Below the pieces are notes generated by a model. It was not told where the DNA came from. It ran no database searches and was given only the letters and a program-made list of their open reading frames with translations. A DNA stretch of 20,402 bases from DATGYC01 sp035298385 (GTDB lineage Bacteria; Bacillota; Sulfobacillia; Symbiobacteriales; Symbiobacteriaceae): contig DATGYC010000003.1 in assembly GCA_035298385.1 (NCBI GenBank), forward strand, positions 1 to 20,402, in the 5' to 3' direction. This document shows positions 5,052 to 12,299 of this stretch, in pieces. Within the stretch, counting starts at the first letter, position 1, and each line of letters begins with the position of its first letter. The position numbers and the translations under genes are program-made.

Positions 5052-7544
5052 CTATCGCTTGGGGCCGAACTTGGACTGGAGCGCCTGTAGTTGGGCGGCC
5101 ATCTCATCCGCCGCTGAGCGCTTGGGCTGGGCGGGGCGCCCGGCCTGCCCACCGTCCGTCGAGTGCTGCGTAGCCGCCCGTCCGCCGCCTGCGGGGCGCG
5201 GAGCACCAACCTGGCCTCCGCCCGCTGGGCGCGGAGCGCCAGCCTGACCACCGCCTGCCGGGCGCGGAGCACCACTCCCAGCGGGACGAGGTGATCCAAC
5301 CTGGCCAGCGCCCGCCGGGCGCGGCGCGCCAACCTGGTCGCCAGCCGCTGGGCGCTCCGCCTTCGGCGCCTCGCCGAGCTTCATCGTCAGACCGATCCGC
5401 TGCCGCTTCACGTCGACCTCGATCACCCGGACCTGGACGATATCGCCAACGGCGACCGCCTCGCTCGGGTGCTTGATGAACTTGTGGCTGAGCTGCGAGA
5501 CGTGGACCAGCCCATCCTCATGCACGCCGATATCGACAAAGGCGCCGAAGTCGACGACGTTCCGGACGGTGCCGGTCAGTTCCATCCCGACCTGCAGGTC
5601 CTCCAGCTTCAGGACCTCCGTGTGGAAGATCGGCTTCGGTAGGTCCTCACGGGGGTCACGGCCTGGCTTCTGGAGCGCCTCCAGGATATCCCGGACCGTC
5701 GGCAGGCCCGCGCCAAGCTCCTGCGCCACCTTGGCCGGGGCGAGCTCCTTCAAGGCATCCCGCAGGCCGGCGGCGCCCTGGCCGATCAATTGCTTACGGG
5801 TCGCCCCTACCGCCTGGAGCATCGCCTCGGCGATCGGGTAGGACTCCGGATGGACGCCGGTGTTGTCCAGCGGCTCGCTCCCATCCGCCACACGGAGGAA
5901 GCCAGCACACTGCTCGAACGCCTTCGGCCCCAGGCCCGAGACCTTGAGGAGTTCACGCCGGGACTTGAACTTGCCGTTCTTCTCCCGGTACTCGACGATC
6001 GCCTTCGCCACCGCCGCCTTGATCCCGGCGACGTACTGGAGCAGGGCGGCCGAGGCGGTGTTCAGGTCGACACCGACCCCGTTGACCGCCGCCTCGACGA
6101 CGGCGCCCAGCTGCTCGGCCAGCTTCTTCTGGTCGACGTCATGCTGGTACTGACCAACGCCGATCGACTTCGGGTCGATCTTGACCAACTCCGCCAGCGG
6201 ATCCTGGATCCGTCGGGCGATCGAGACCGCCGAGCGCTGCGTCACGTCGAAGTCCGGGAACTCCTCCTGCGCCAGCTTGGAGGCCGAGTAGACCGAGGCG
6301 CCCGCCTCCGAGACGATCAGGTAGGCCGTCTTGTGCTGGCAGCGCGGGATGATCCCGGCCACCACCTGCTCGGACTCGCGGGAGGCCGTGCCGTTACCGA
6401 TGGCGATCAGGTCGCACTTGTACTTGTCGATCAGGCGAACCAGGGTCTCTTCGCCCTTGATGCGCGCCTGCTCCGACCCGGCCGTCACGTAGATCACGTC
6501 GGTCGCCAGGACCTTGCCGGTCTCATCGACGACGGCCAGCTTGCAGCCAGTCCGGAAGCCCGGGTCGACGCCGAGGACGTTGAAGCCCTTGATCGGCGGC
6601 TGCAGGAGCAGGTTCTTTAGGTTGACGGCGAAGATCTGGATCGCTCGCTCCTCGGCCTTCTCAGTCAACTCGCCCCGGACCTCCGTCTCGATCGAGGGTG
6701 CGATCAACCGCTTGTAGGCATCGCCGATCGCCTCCCGGACCTGACCAGCCCAGATCGAGGCTTCGTTCTTGACGTAGCGACCCTCGATCCGGCGGACGAT
6801 CTCCTCCGTCGGGGCGCCCAGGGTCACCTTCAGGCAGTCGAGCCGCTCGCCGCGGTTGATCGCCAGAAGGCGGTGCGGCGGCAGGGTGCGGAGCGGCTCC
6901 TTGAACTCGGCGTACATCTGGAACTCCTGCGCCTTCTCCGGGTCGCCCTTCTCGGAGGCGACGGTCTCGAAGAGCCCCTGCCGAGTCGTGAGGTCGCGCG
7001 TCACCCGCCGGACCTCTGGGTCGTCCGAGACGGTCTCTGCGATGATATCCCGGGCGCCCGCCAGGGCGGCAGCCGCATCCGGCACACCCTTCTCAGCATC
7101 GACGAAGGGCGCAGCAAGAGCCTCGGGGGCGCCCGCCGACTCCGCCTGAGCCAGCATCTGCAGCGCCAGCGGCTCCAGCCCCCGCTCCCGGGCGATCATC
7201 GCCCGAGTCCGCCGCTTAGGCCGGTACGGCCGATAGAGGTCCTCGACCTCGGTCAGCTTCTCAGCCGCACGAATCCGCACCTCCAACTCCGGAGTCAGCT
7301 TCCCCTGCTCGCCAATAACGCGCAGGACCTTCTCCTTCTCTGCCTCCAGGTTGCGCAGGTACGTAAGCCGCTCCTGCAGCGACCGAACCTGCTCATCCGT
7401 CATCTCCCCGGTCGCTTCCTTGCGATACCGAGCGATAAACGGCACGGTGTTGCCCTCATCAAGCAGCTCGACACACTTCTCAACCTGAAACGGCTTCAGC
7501 TGCAGATCCTTGGCCAGCAGAGAGAAGATCCGCTCCTGACTCAT
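5052..7544 (-). CDS. tex: RNA-binding protein Tex (S1/YqgF transcription accessory protein)
   Basis: At 830 residues, this is a nucleic-acid-binding protein of the Tex/Spt6-like family that influences transcription. The N-terminal helical region includes the conserved NTVPFIARYRKEATG (about 32–46). A YqgF/RNase H-like domain starts near LGVDPGFRTGCKLAVVD and contains IGNGTASRE. Helix-hairpin-helix motifs follow (LNTASAALLQYVAGI and RRELLKVSGLGPKAFEQ), then an S1 domain (VGMELTGTVRNVVDFGAFVD) near residues 650–720. The last ~100 residues are a low-complexity tail of five Pro/Gly repeats ending in a helical AADEMAAQLQALQSKF segment; most Tex proteins end shortly after S1. The ATG has AGGTAGGTG upstream. 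A T7 run and a structured element precede it. Confidence 0.95.
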   Translation of the reverse strand: MSQERIFSLLAKDLQLKPFQVEKCVELLDEGNTVPFIARYRKEATGEMTDEQVRSLQERLTYLRNLEAEKEKVLRVIGEQGKLTPELEVRIRAAEKLTEVEDLYRPYRPKRRTRAMIARERGLEPLALQMLAQAESAGAPEALAAPFVDAEKGVPDAAAALAGARDIIAETVSDDPEVRRVTRDLTTRQGLFETVASEKGDPEKAQEFQMYAEFKEPLRTLPPHRLLAINRGERLDCLKVTLGAPTEEIVRRIEGRYVKNEASIWAGQVREAIGDAYKRLIAPSIETEVRGELTEKAEERAIQIFAVNLKNLLLQPPIKGFNVLGVDPGFRTGCKLAVVDETGKVLATDVIYVTAGSEQARIKGEETLVRLIDKYKCDLIAIGNGTASRESEQVVAGIIPRCQHKTAYLIVSEAGASVYSASKLAQEEFPDFDVTQRSAVSIARRIQDPLAELVKIDPKSIGVGQYQHDVDQKKLAEQLGAVVEAAVNGVGVDLNTASAALLQYVAGIKAAVAKAIVEYREKNGKFKSRRELLKVSGLGPKAFEQCAGFLRVADGSEPLDNTGVHPESYPIAEAMLQAVGATRKQLIGQGAAGLRDALKELAPAKVAQELGAGLPTVRDILEALQKPGRDPREDLPKPIFHTEVLKLEDLQVGMELTGTVRNVVDFGAFVDIGVHEDGLVHVSQLSHKFIKHPSEAVAVGDIVQVRVIEVDVKRQRIGLTMKLGEAPKAERPAAGDQVGAPRPAGAGQVGSPRPAGSGAPRPAGGGQAGAPRPAGGGQVGAPRPAGGGRAATQHSTDGGQAGRPAQPKRSAADEMAAQLQALQSKFGPKR
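5181..5330 (-). repeat. Tandem repeat encoding the Pro/Gly tail of Tex
   Basis: Five near-identical units code for GAPRPAGGGQV-type peptides: four of 33 bp and one shortened to 24 bp. They occupy about residues 739–788 of Tex. The plus strand shows recurring gcgccaac/gcacc and cctgccgggcgcgg blocks. Such repeats change copy number easily by slippage. Confidence 0.8.
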
Positions 7545-7644
7545 ACAGACACCTACCTAACTACAACATCTAAACAAAAAAATCGCCAGTGTGAGCCGGT
7601 CGTCCCGATTCCGATGGGACGCGGAAGAGTTAGCTACTCCCGCT

Positions 7645-7761
7645 CCCACCACGGAGGGTCCGAACCCCCTGGAGCCGCCTTCGGGTCCGTCATCTACACC
7701 CAACTCGACGGTCAAAGGACCCGGCCGCGGCGGAGGGGGGTTCGAGGCCCGCAGTGGTGGG
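7645..7761 (-). ncRNA. Rod-like structured element, possible small RNA or tex leader
   Basis: Five nested inverted pairs fold this stretch into one long rod: 7645–7652 with 7754–7761 (8 bp), 7661–7669 with 7736–7744 (9 bp), 7675–7679 with 7729–7733, 7682–7687 with 7718–7723, and 7688–7691 with 7707–7710. It fills the 243-nt gene-free gap 7545–7787. The minus strand ends in a T7 run at 7582–7576, which suggests transcription leftward, either as a separate RNA or as the 5' leader of tex. It lacks the SRP RNA tetraloop, RNase P and tmRNA signatures. A 6S-like RNA is possible but unproven. No promoter was evident. Confidence 0.4.
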
Positions 7762-7787
7762 CGGCTTGCAGGGGGCAGCGAAAGGAC

Positions 7788-8054
7788 CTACTCCCCCATC
7801 GTCATCGGTACGACCACGCGAGCTATATCTTGCCAGTTTCGATCATTCCATAGCATGACCGTCAACACCGGCGGCGTCTCATCCCACTGGTAGACGAACC
7901 GAATCTCGCCACGATGCACCATGCACGGGAAGGCATCCATCCCCAGTTCGAGCAGCTCCGCCCAGACCTCGTTCGCCATCTTCTCCGCCTCGGCCTGCGG
8001 AAACTGATCACCCTTTGCATGAATGATCGCCTCAGAGAGCTCCGTGAGGAACAT
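7788..8054 (-). CDS. Hypothetical protein (88 aa)
   Basis: I do not recognise this protein. It is 88 residues, acidic and probably cytoplasmic. A helical N-terminal half (TELSEAIIHAK, AEAEKMANEVWAELLELGM) is followed by strands (GEIRFVYQWDE, PVLTVMLWNDRNW). The ATG lies 4 nt after the stop of the upstream DUF1444-like gene and has an AAGGAGG inside that gene's last codons, so the two are translated together and may act together. Confidence 0.75.
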   Translation of the reverse strand: MFLTELSEAIIHAKGDQFPQAEAEKMANEVWAELLELGMDAFPCMVHRGEIRFVYQWDETPPVLTVMLWNDRNWQDIARVVVPMTMGE

Positions 8055-8058
8055 GCTG

Positions 8059-8634
8059 CTAGGCCTCCTTCTGGTAGCGGGTCAACTGCTCGCCATCCCA
8101 GGTATATAGGTAAGGACTGACCGGGAAGGGCGCGTTTCGATGCTCCTGCTGGACCCGCTTCTGGACCAGGTTGAGCAGTTCCGGATCCTCATCCCCGATC
8201 GCTACCAGCCAGTTCCGGTGCGGCACACCTAGAACGAGCCGACCTGGAACCGCCTCCGCAAACTCGTTCAGCCGCGCCGGCAGCAGAATGCGAGCCGCGT
8301 CATAGCCATCCTGCAGATTCCAGATCATCATGGGGCGCCGACCCTCGGGCCGATCAAGCTTTGTCACCCGCTTGCCCTCGGTCAGCCGGTCCAGGTTCTT
8401 GACGGCGGTCACGTGGACCGTGGTATGGGAGGTGCCCCAATCACGCAGGTCCTGGTAGGTGACGTAGCGGACCTTATCGTTCGGCTCCTCAATGGCGTAG
8501 ATCACAATGAGACCCTCAGTCAGGGGGCCGTTGAGCATCTGCCCTTCGCCCTTCTCCTGAATCTGGACCACATCCATCAACATCGGATAGAGTCGCTCCC
8601 GTAGCTCGGCAAACTCTTGCTCCATCAGCTTCAT
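8059..8634 (-). CDS. DUF1444-like protein (YtpQ-like)
   Basis: At 191 residues, it resembles the DUF1444 family, for which no biochemical role is established. The support is the C-terminal half: GRLVLGVPHRNWLVAIGDEDP followed by FPVSPYLYTWDGE, matching that family's strand plus 'P-S-x-x-L-xxW' ending. Bacillus YtpQ is longer. The ATG at 8634 has GGAGGGA 6 nt upstream. The open frame extends further, but the extra 23 codons lie before this ribosome site. It forms a two-gene unit with the 88-residue protein and is divergent from the small gene at 8726. Confidence 0.7.
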   Translation of the reverse strand: MKLMEQEFAELRERLYPMLMDVVQIQEKGEGQMLNGPLTEGLIVIYAIEEPNDKVRYVTYQDLRDWGTSHTTVHVTAVKNLDRLTEGKRVTKLDRPEGRRPMMIWNLQDGYDAARILLPARLNEFAEAVPGRLVLGVPHRNWLVAIGDEDPELLNLVQKRVQQEHRNAPFPVSPYLYTWDGEQLTRYQKEA

Positions 8635-8725
8635 ACAGGATCCCTCCGTTCTGTGCAACGAGCGGGTCACATAAGTTGGTTTCAGATTCGCTGGTCCGGT
8701 CAAGAATGGGCGTGAGGTGATGAGG

Positions 8726-8902
8726 ATGCAAAGCAGCGCTGAGGCGCTCCGCCTCTGGGCGACCGTCGCTGACCTGAAAGAGAACGACTACAAAAGCATG
8801 CTGGCTGTCACCAGCCTGATCGACCTACTGATCCAGAAGGGGATTATCACCCGCGAGGAACTGGCCGCCCGCGCCCAGCATTTGGACGCCATGAATGAGT
8901 AG
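8726..8902 (+). CDS. Small hypothetical protein (58 aa)
   Basis: One of only two plus-strand genes. It is 58 residues and mostly helical; the centre, LAVTSLIDLLIQKGIITREELAARA, resembles the short helical 'L-x-x-L-I-x-x-K-G-I-I-T-x-E-E' segment found in many small Firmicute proteins, without a known function. The ATG at 8726 has GAGGTGA 5 nt upstream; ATG at 8720 or GTG at 8717 are possible. It is divergent from the DUF1444-like gene across about 90 nt. Confidence 0.65.
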   Translation: MQSSAEALRLWATVADLKENDYKSMLAVTSLIDLLIQKGIITREELAARAQHLDAMNE

Positions 8903-8936
8903 AAGTGTACCAATTCGCCTGAAAGCCGTCAACAAA

Positions 8937-8965
8937 ACAGGGCGCCCCTCGATGGGGCGCCCTGT
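8937..8965. terminator. Bidirectional terminator between the 58-aa gene and sulP
   Basis: A perfect 12-bp stem ACAGGGCGCCCC / GGGGCGCCCTGT has a 5-nt loop. The minus-strand side continues TTTTGTTGACG, so it best serves sulP, whose stop is 4 nt away; the plus-strand tail is poor. It belongs to the set of terminators in this window built on a GGGCGCC core. Confidence 0.8.
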
Positions 8966-8968
8966 CGC

Positions 8969-10462
8969 TTACTCGGCGATCTGATCCAACGCGACGTCCA
9001 GATTCGGAAAGGAGTCCATCTCCTGCAGAACCCCGAGCCGTTCAAGAGTCCGCCGTGGGGCGGGCTGAAGACCGGTCAGGACAAGCCGATTCCCATCCTC
9101 CCGCATCCGGCGCCCCAGTTTCTTCAGGGTTACTGCTCCGGTGGTATCGATCACCCGCATCGGCTCGAGGCAGAGCAGGACCGTGCCGGAGAGGTCCCTC
9201 ACCTGCTCTTCCAGCGCCCCGGCATCACCAAAGAAGAGCGGTCCCTCGACCGTGATGGCCGTCAGATTCGGGCCGAGCGGCTTAACGGTCAGCAGTGACT
9301 GACTCATCCGGATCGTAAAGAGGATGACCGATAGGAGCATCCCGGCCCCGATCGCAAAGATCAGCGGTAGCGTAAAGGTCATGACCGTCGTGACGATCCC
9401 GACGATCGAGTCCGTCACATGCTGTGCCCGCATCTCCCGGATCGACTGCCAATCGATCATGCCGACGGCAGTCATCATGAGGATCCCCGAGAGGGTCGCC
9501 ACTGGAATCCGGCTGGCCAGCGAACCAAAGAGGAGCAGGACCAGGAGGATCACAAGGCCGTGGATGACGCCGGAGAGCCGGGTCCGGCCACCGGAGCGGG
9601 TGTTGACGATCGAGCGGATCATCGCTCCGTTCCCCGGTAGGGCATGCACGAGCGGAGCGACGACGTTGGCGATCCCCTGGCCGATCAACTCTTGATCGTA
9701 GTGATGGCGCTTGTTCATGATCTCATCCACGATGCGAGAGGAGAGTAATGTCTCCATCGACGCGATCAGTGCGAGCGTCAGCCCGTTTGCAAAGGCAGGT
9801 TGGATCGCCGCCAAGCTCCATGTGGGCAGATGCAGGTCCGGTAGTCCGCTGGGGATGGCACCGATGGTCGGGGCGGCGCCCCACAAGAGGTAGGAGCTAT
9901 CAGTCCAACCCAGGAGCACAGCCAGACCAGCGGAGCCGAGCAGGGCGACTAGTGAGGCCGGGATGGTCCGGCTGACTCGCGGCCATAGGATCATCAGCAG
10001 GATGGCAGCGAGACCGACCAAGGGTGCCTGCCGGAAGGAAGAGAACTGCTGGACGAAGATGTAGGCCGCCATGCCGTTGGTGAAGCCAGCGACGACGGTC
10101 TGCGGGATGAAGGCGATGAACCGCCCCGTGCGCAGGATGCCCAGCCCGATCTGGATCAGGCCACAGATGAGGGTGGAGAGGACGAGTTCCGGCCACCCGC
10201 CGTGCGCGTAGGCGCCGGCTACGACGACCAGGGTCGTCAGGGTCGGCCCGGTGATCTGGGTCGCTGTACCGCCACAAAGCGAGGCCAAGACGCCGGTCAC
10301 AATCGCCCCATAGATCCCGGAGGCGGGGCCGGCCCCTGCGGCCACCCCGACGGCAAGGGCGAGGGGCAGGGCGACGACGGCTGCCGTCAGCCCACCAAAG
10401 AGATCCCCACGGAAGGTGGTCCAATCGATCCGCTGCCGGCCCAGGGGGCCAAACCAGCTCAT
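8969..10462 (-). CDS. SulP family anion transporter with STAS domain
   Basis: This 497-residue inner-membrane transporter is of the SulP/SLC26 family. Members carry sulfate, bicarbonate or other anions; the substrate cannot be decided here. The N-terminal DLFGGLTAAVVALPLALAVGVAAGAGPASGIYGAI is the classic first-helix region. About ten to twelve hydrophobic segments follow to residue ~390. The STAS domain (about 400–497) contains LCLEPMRVIDTTGAVTLKKL, the anti-sigma-antagonist-like fold. The start at 10462 follows AGAGGCGACGAGGG. It is a single-gene unit with its own promoter, a palindrome across that promoter, and a strong terminator. Confidence 0.92.
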   Translation of the reverse strand: MSWFGPLGRQRIDWTTFRGDLFGGLTAAVVALPLALAVGVAAGAGPASGIYGAIVTGVLASLCGGTATQITGPTLTTLVVVAGAYAHGGWPELVLSTLICGLIQIGLGILRTGRFIAFIPQTVVAGFTNGMAAYIFVQQFSSFRQAPLVGLAAILLMILWPRVSRTIPASLVALLGSAGLAVLLGWTDSSYLLWGAAPTIGAIPSGLPDLHLPTWSLAAIQPAFANGLTLALIASMETLLSSRIVDEIMNKRHHYDQELIGQGIANVVAPLVHALPGNGAMIRSIVNTRSGGRTRLSGVIHGLVILLVLLLFGSLASRIPVATLSGILMMTAVGMIDWQSIREMRAQHVTDSIVGIVTTVMTFTLPLIFAIGAGMLLSVILFTIRMSQSLLTVKPLGPNLTAITVEGPLFFGDAGALEEQVRDLSGTVLLCLEPMRVIDTTGAVTLKKLGRRMREDGNRLVLTGLQPAPRRTLERLGVLQEMDSFPNLDVALDQIAE

Positions 10463-10480
10463 CCCTCGTCGCCTCTTCCT

Positions 10481-10504
10481 AATTCAGGCTTTGATGCCTG
10501 AATT
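10481..10504. promoter_or_regulatory. 24-bp palindrome at the sulP promoter (candidate operator)
   Basis: AATTCAGGC-TTTGAT-GCCTGAATT is a perfect inverted repeat with 9-bp arms. It overlaps the -10 element and the expected transcription start, 19 nt before the sulP start. This is the usual position for a repressor site. I do not recognise the sequence as the site of a known regulator. Confidence 0.6.
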
Positions 10505-10530
10505 ATAACTCGGTTAGGAAATTTTGGCGA
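10502..10530 (-). promoter_or_regulatory. sulP promoter
   Basis: The minus strand has a perfect -10 TATAAT (10507–10502) and, 17 nt upstream, TCGCCA (10530–10525), a 4-of-6 match to the -35 consensus. A strong -10 with a weak -35 fits a regulated promoter. Confidence 0.6.
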
Positions 10531-10549
10531 GGAGTTCGATGAACAAATG

Positions 10550-10581
10550 GAGGGCGCCCCGACCGAAGTCAGGGCGCCCTC
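10550..10581 (-). terminator. Terminator after the SASP gene
   Basis: A 10-bp stem GAGGGCGCCC / GGGCGCCCTC with a 12-nt loop starts 17 nt beyond the SASP stop codon. The following minus-strand ATTTGTTC is only weakly T-rich. The core matches the GGGCGCC stems at 8937 and 19169. Confidence 0.65.
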
Positions 10582-10598
10582 GAGGCGTCAGGGAGGAG

Positions 10599-10811
10599 CT
10601 ACAAGGAACCCCGCCCCGCCAGCTGCTGTTCTGCAAGGGCGACCAACTTCTTGGTCATGTAGCCACCAACCGACCCGTTAACACGGGACGGAAGGTCACC
10701 CTTGTAGGTCTGGGCGTAGTTGCTCAGACCGAGCTCGTTGGCGGTCTCGAACTTCAGCTGGTCAAGGGCACCGCGGGCACCGGAGACAACGTGTTCGTTG
10801 TTACTAGCCAC
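10599..10811 (-). CDS. Alpha/beta-type small acid-soluble spore protein
   Basis: At 70 residues, it binds and protects DNA in dormant spores and is degraded at germination. The germination-protease region appears as KFETANELGL (residues 20–29), and the DNA-binding C-terminal motif as GSVGGYMTKKLVALAEQQL. Both are diagnostic of the family. The start is GTG, with AGGAGGTG 7 nt upstream. Expression would be expected in the forespore under SigG, but I could not define a convincing SigG promoter in the 95-nt gap. The gene shows that the organism makes endospores. Confidence 0.95.
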   Translation of the reverse strand: MASNNEHVVSGARGALDQLKFETANELGLSNYAQTYKGDLPSRVNGSVGGYMTKKLVALAEQQLAGRGSL

Positions 10812-10905
10812 TTGGGTCCACCTCCTGACGCCCTTATCTTGCCGCGGTCGTCAGGGTTGGATACGGCCCATTTTTTGGAAGCCTGGTGCTAGGCCGCCGC
10901 CGTTG

Positions 10906-11712
10906 CTAACCCTTGGGCGCCCCGGCATGTAGCGAGTGGAAGGCTAAAAAGACCGCCAGTTTGGCGGCGAAGACTTCTAAGTGGTCGAAGTCGGCTGGGT
11001 TGAAGGCGTCCGCGGTCTTGGCGTCTACGCAGAGGACGCCGAAGATCTGGCCGCTGGTCTGGATGGGGACACAGGCGATGGCGAGGTACTCTTCAGAGCC
11101 GGTCGAGGACTGGAAGTAGACCGGGTCTGTCCGGATGTTCTTGCAGTAGTAGTTGGCGCCTGTGATGAACGCCCGGCCGGCGCACGAGTTTTCGATCGCC
11201 AACCGCGGACGGCGGCCGTACTGGTAGCCTTCCCCGACCCAGAGGACTAGGTGGGCCTCGTCCTCATCCAGGGCGAAGAAGCCCGCCCGGCAACTGACGG
11301 AGGGCTGAACGACCTTGGTCACGCCGGAGACGAGCGTCTGGAGGGCACGCCAGAGCTTCTCCGGCCAGGCGTCAGCCTCCCGGAGCATCATGGCGGCCAT
11401 GTCGGCGTCCAGCGCCTTAGCAAGACTGAGGACGCCCGTCTTGAGCGCCAAGTCGGCACGCAGATCCTGGATCGCTTGCTCAGCGGGCGCCGGTCGACGC
11501 AGCGGGTGCGTCGGTGCGGCTTCGCCGGGCGCCGCCGGGCGCCCCCTCTGCCACTTACCGACGACCCAATTGCCGTAGCCGAAGAGGAAGCCCTCTTCGG
11601 ACCGCATGATCTTCCAGAGCAGGGCCAGGACGAAGAGGACGGCGCCAAGGATAGTTGCTCCCATCAACCATGGAGAGCTGAACCATGTCACCAGGAGATT
11701 CAGAATCCTCAC
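10906..11712 (-). CDS. Membrane-anchored GAF domain protein
   Basis: This 268-residue protein has one N-terminal transmembrane helix (about residues 17–35: LMGATILGAVLFVLALLW). A linker rich in Pro/Arg, a helical segment (LSLAKALDADMAAMMLREA) and a GAF sensor domain (about 110–265) follow. GAF features include FFALDEDEAHLVLWVGEG, SCAGRAFITGANYYCKNI and GQIFGVLCVDAK. Four to five Cys residues sit in the GAF domain. No kinase, GGDEF or HTH output domain is attached, so any signal must pass to a partner. The GTG at 11712 has GGAG 6 nt upstream; a TTG at 11748 would add 12 residues. Confidence 0.8.
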   Translation of the reverse strand: MRILNLLVTWFSSPWLMGATILGAVLFVLALLWKIMRSEEGFLFGYGNWVVGKWQRGRPAAPGEAAPTHPLRRPAPAEQAIQDLRADLALKTGVLSLAKALDADMAAMMLREADAWPEKLWRALQTLVSGVTKVVQPSVSCRAGFFALDEDEAHLVLWVGEGYQYGRRPRLAIENSCAGRAFITGANYYCKNIRTDPVYFQSSTGSEEYLAIACVPIQTSGQIFGVLCVDAKTADAFNPADFDHLEVFAAKLAVFLAFHSLHAGAPKG

Positions 11713-11803
11713 CCCCTGCTCCGGGAGGCGACCTCCTGCGGGGCTCAATTCGCAATGTCCTCGGCGGTCGCCCCTCGGCGAGAACCCCCAGCTTTATCCT
11801 AAA

Positions 11804-11831
11804 GGGGGCGAGCCGATTTCGGCCCGCCCCC
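11804..11831 (-). terminator. Terminator after panD
   Basis: The stem GGGGGCG-x-GCCGA / TCGGC-x-CGCCCCC (12 bp around one mismatch) has a 2-nt loop, and TTTAGGATAAAG follows on the minus strand. It begins 20 nt past the panD stop. Confidence 0.7.
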
Positions 11832-11851
11832 CACCCTATTTTCGCTGGAAG

Positions 11852-12217
11852 CTAACGAATTCCGACCGGACTGATCAGCCGGTTCATGCCGTCCACATGG
11901 GCAACGGCTGGCTGAAACGACTCTAGCTCGGCCTCGTTCAACTGGGCGTAGGTAATGATGATCACGATATCCCCTGGCTGGGCCAGGCGGGCGGCCGCTC
12001 CATTGAGGCAGACCACGCCAGAGCCCGCCGCCCCTGCGATCGTGTACGTCTCAAACCGGGCGCCGTTGTTCACGTTGACGACGTGGACCTGCTCCCCTTC
12101 CCGGATATCCGCCGCCCTCAGTAACGCTTCATCGATCGTGATGGAGCCCACGTAGTTCAGGTTCGCCTCCGTGACGGTCGCGCGGTGGATCTTAGACTTA
12201 AACATGGTACGCAGCAT
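11852..12217 (-). CDS. panD: Aspartate 1-decarboxylase PanD
   Basis: This pyruvoyl enzyme converts L-aspartate to beta-alanine for pantothenate and coenzyme A. The 121-residue proenzyme cleaves itself at Gly24-Ser25, visible in NLNYVGSITID, and Ser25 becomes the pyruvoyl group. Lys9, His11, Tyr58 and the NGAAARL motif are in the expected places. The ATG has GGGAGG 8 nt upstream. panB and panC are not nearby. The asparaginase gene lies 82 nt upstream on the same strand, and a weak TTGACC box in that gap could add a promoter. Confidence 0.96.
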   Translation of the reverse strand: MLRTMFKSKIHRATVTEANLNYVGSITIDEALLRAADIREGEQVHVVNVNNGARFETYTIAGAAGSGVVCLNGAAARLAQPGDIVIIITYAQLNEAELESFQPAVAHVDGMNRLISPVGIR

Positions 12218-12299
12218 AGGCCGTACCTCCCTGTAGGTGGTCCAGGCCGCTCGACGCGGTCCCGGCCAGTTCCAGCGTACGGAATCGGGGCCTGATTGG

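Noticed and set aside
4937..5332. Upstream extension of the CorC-family frame through the tex 3' end
   Set aside because: It is Arg/Pro-rich shadow translation of the Tex repeats, crosses a terminator, and a good ribosome site precedes the ATG at 4936.
7645..7761. SRP RNA, tmRNA or tRNA-Ser in the tex upstream gap
   Set aside because: The SRP tetraloop region, the tmRNA ends and a proper T loop (the candidate has G at the conserved A58) are all missing.
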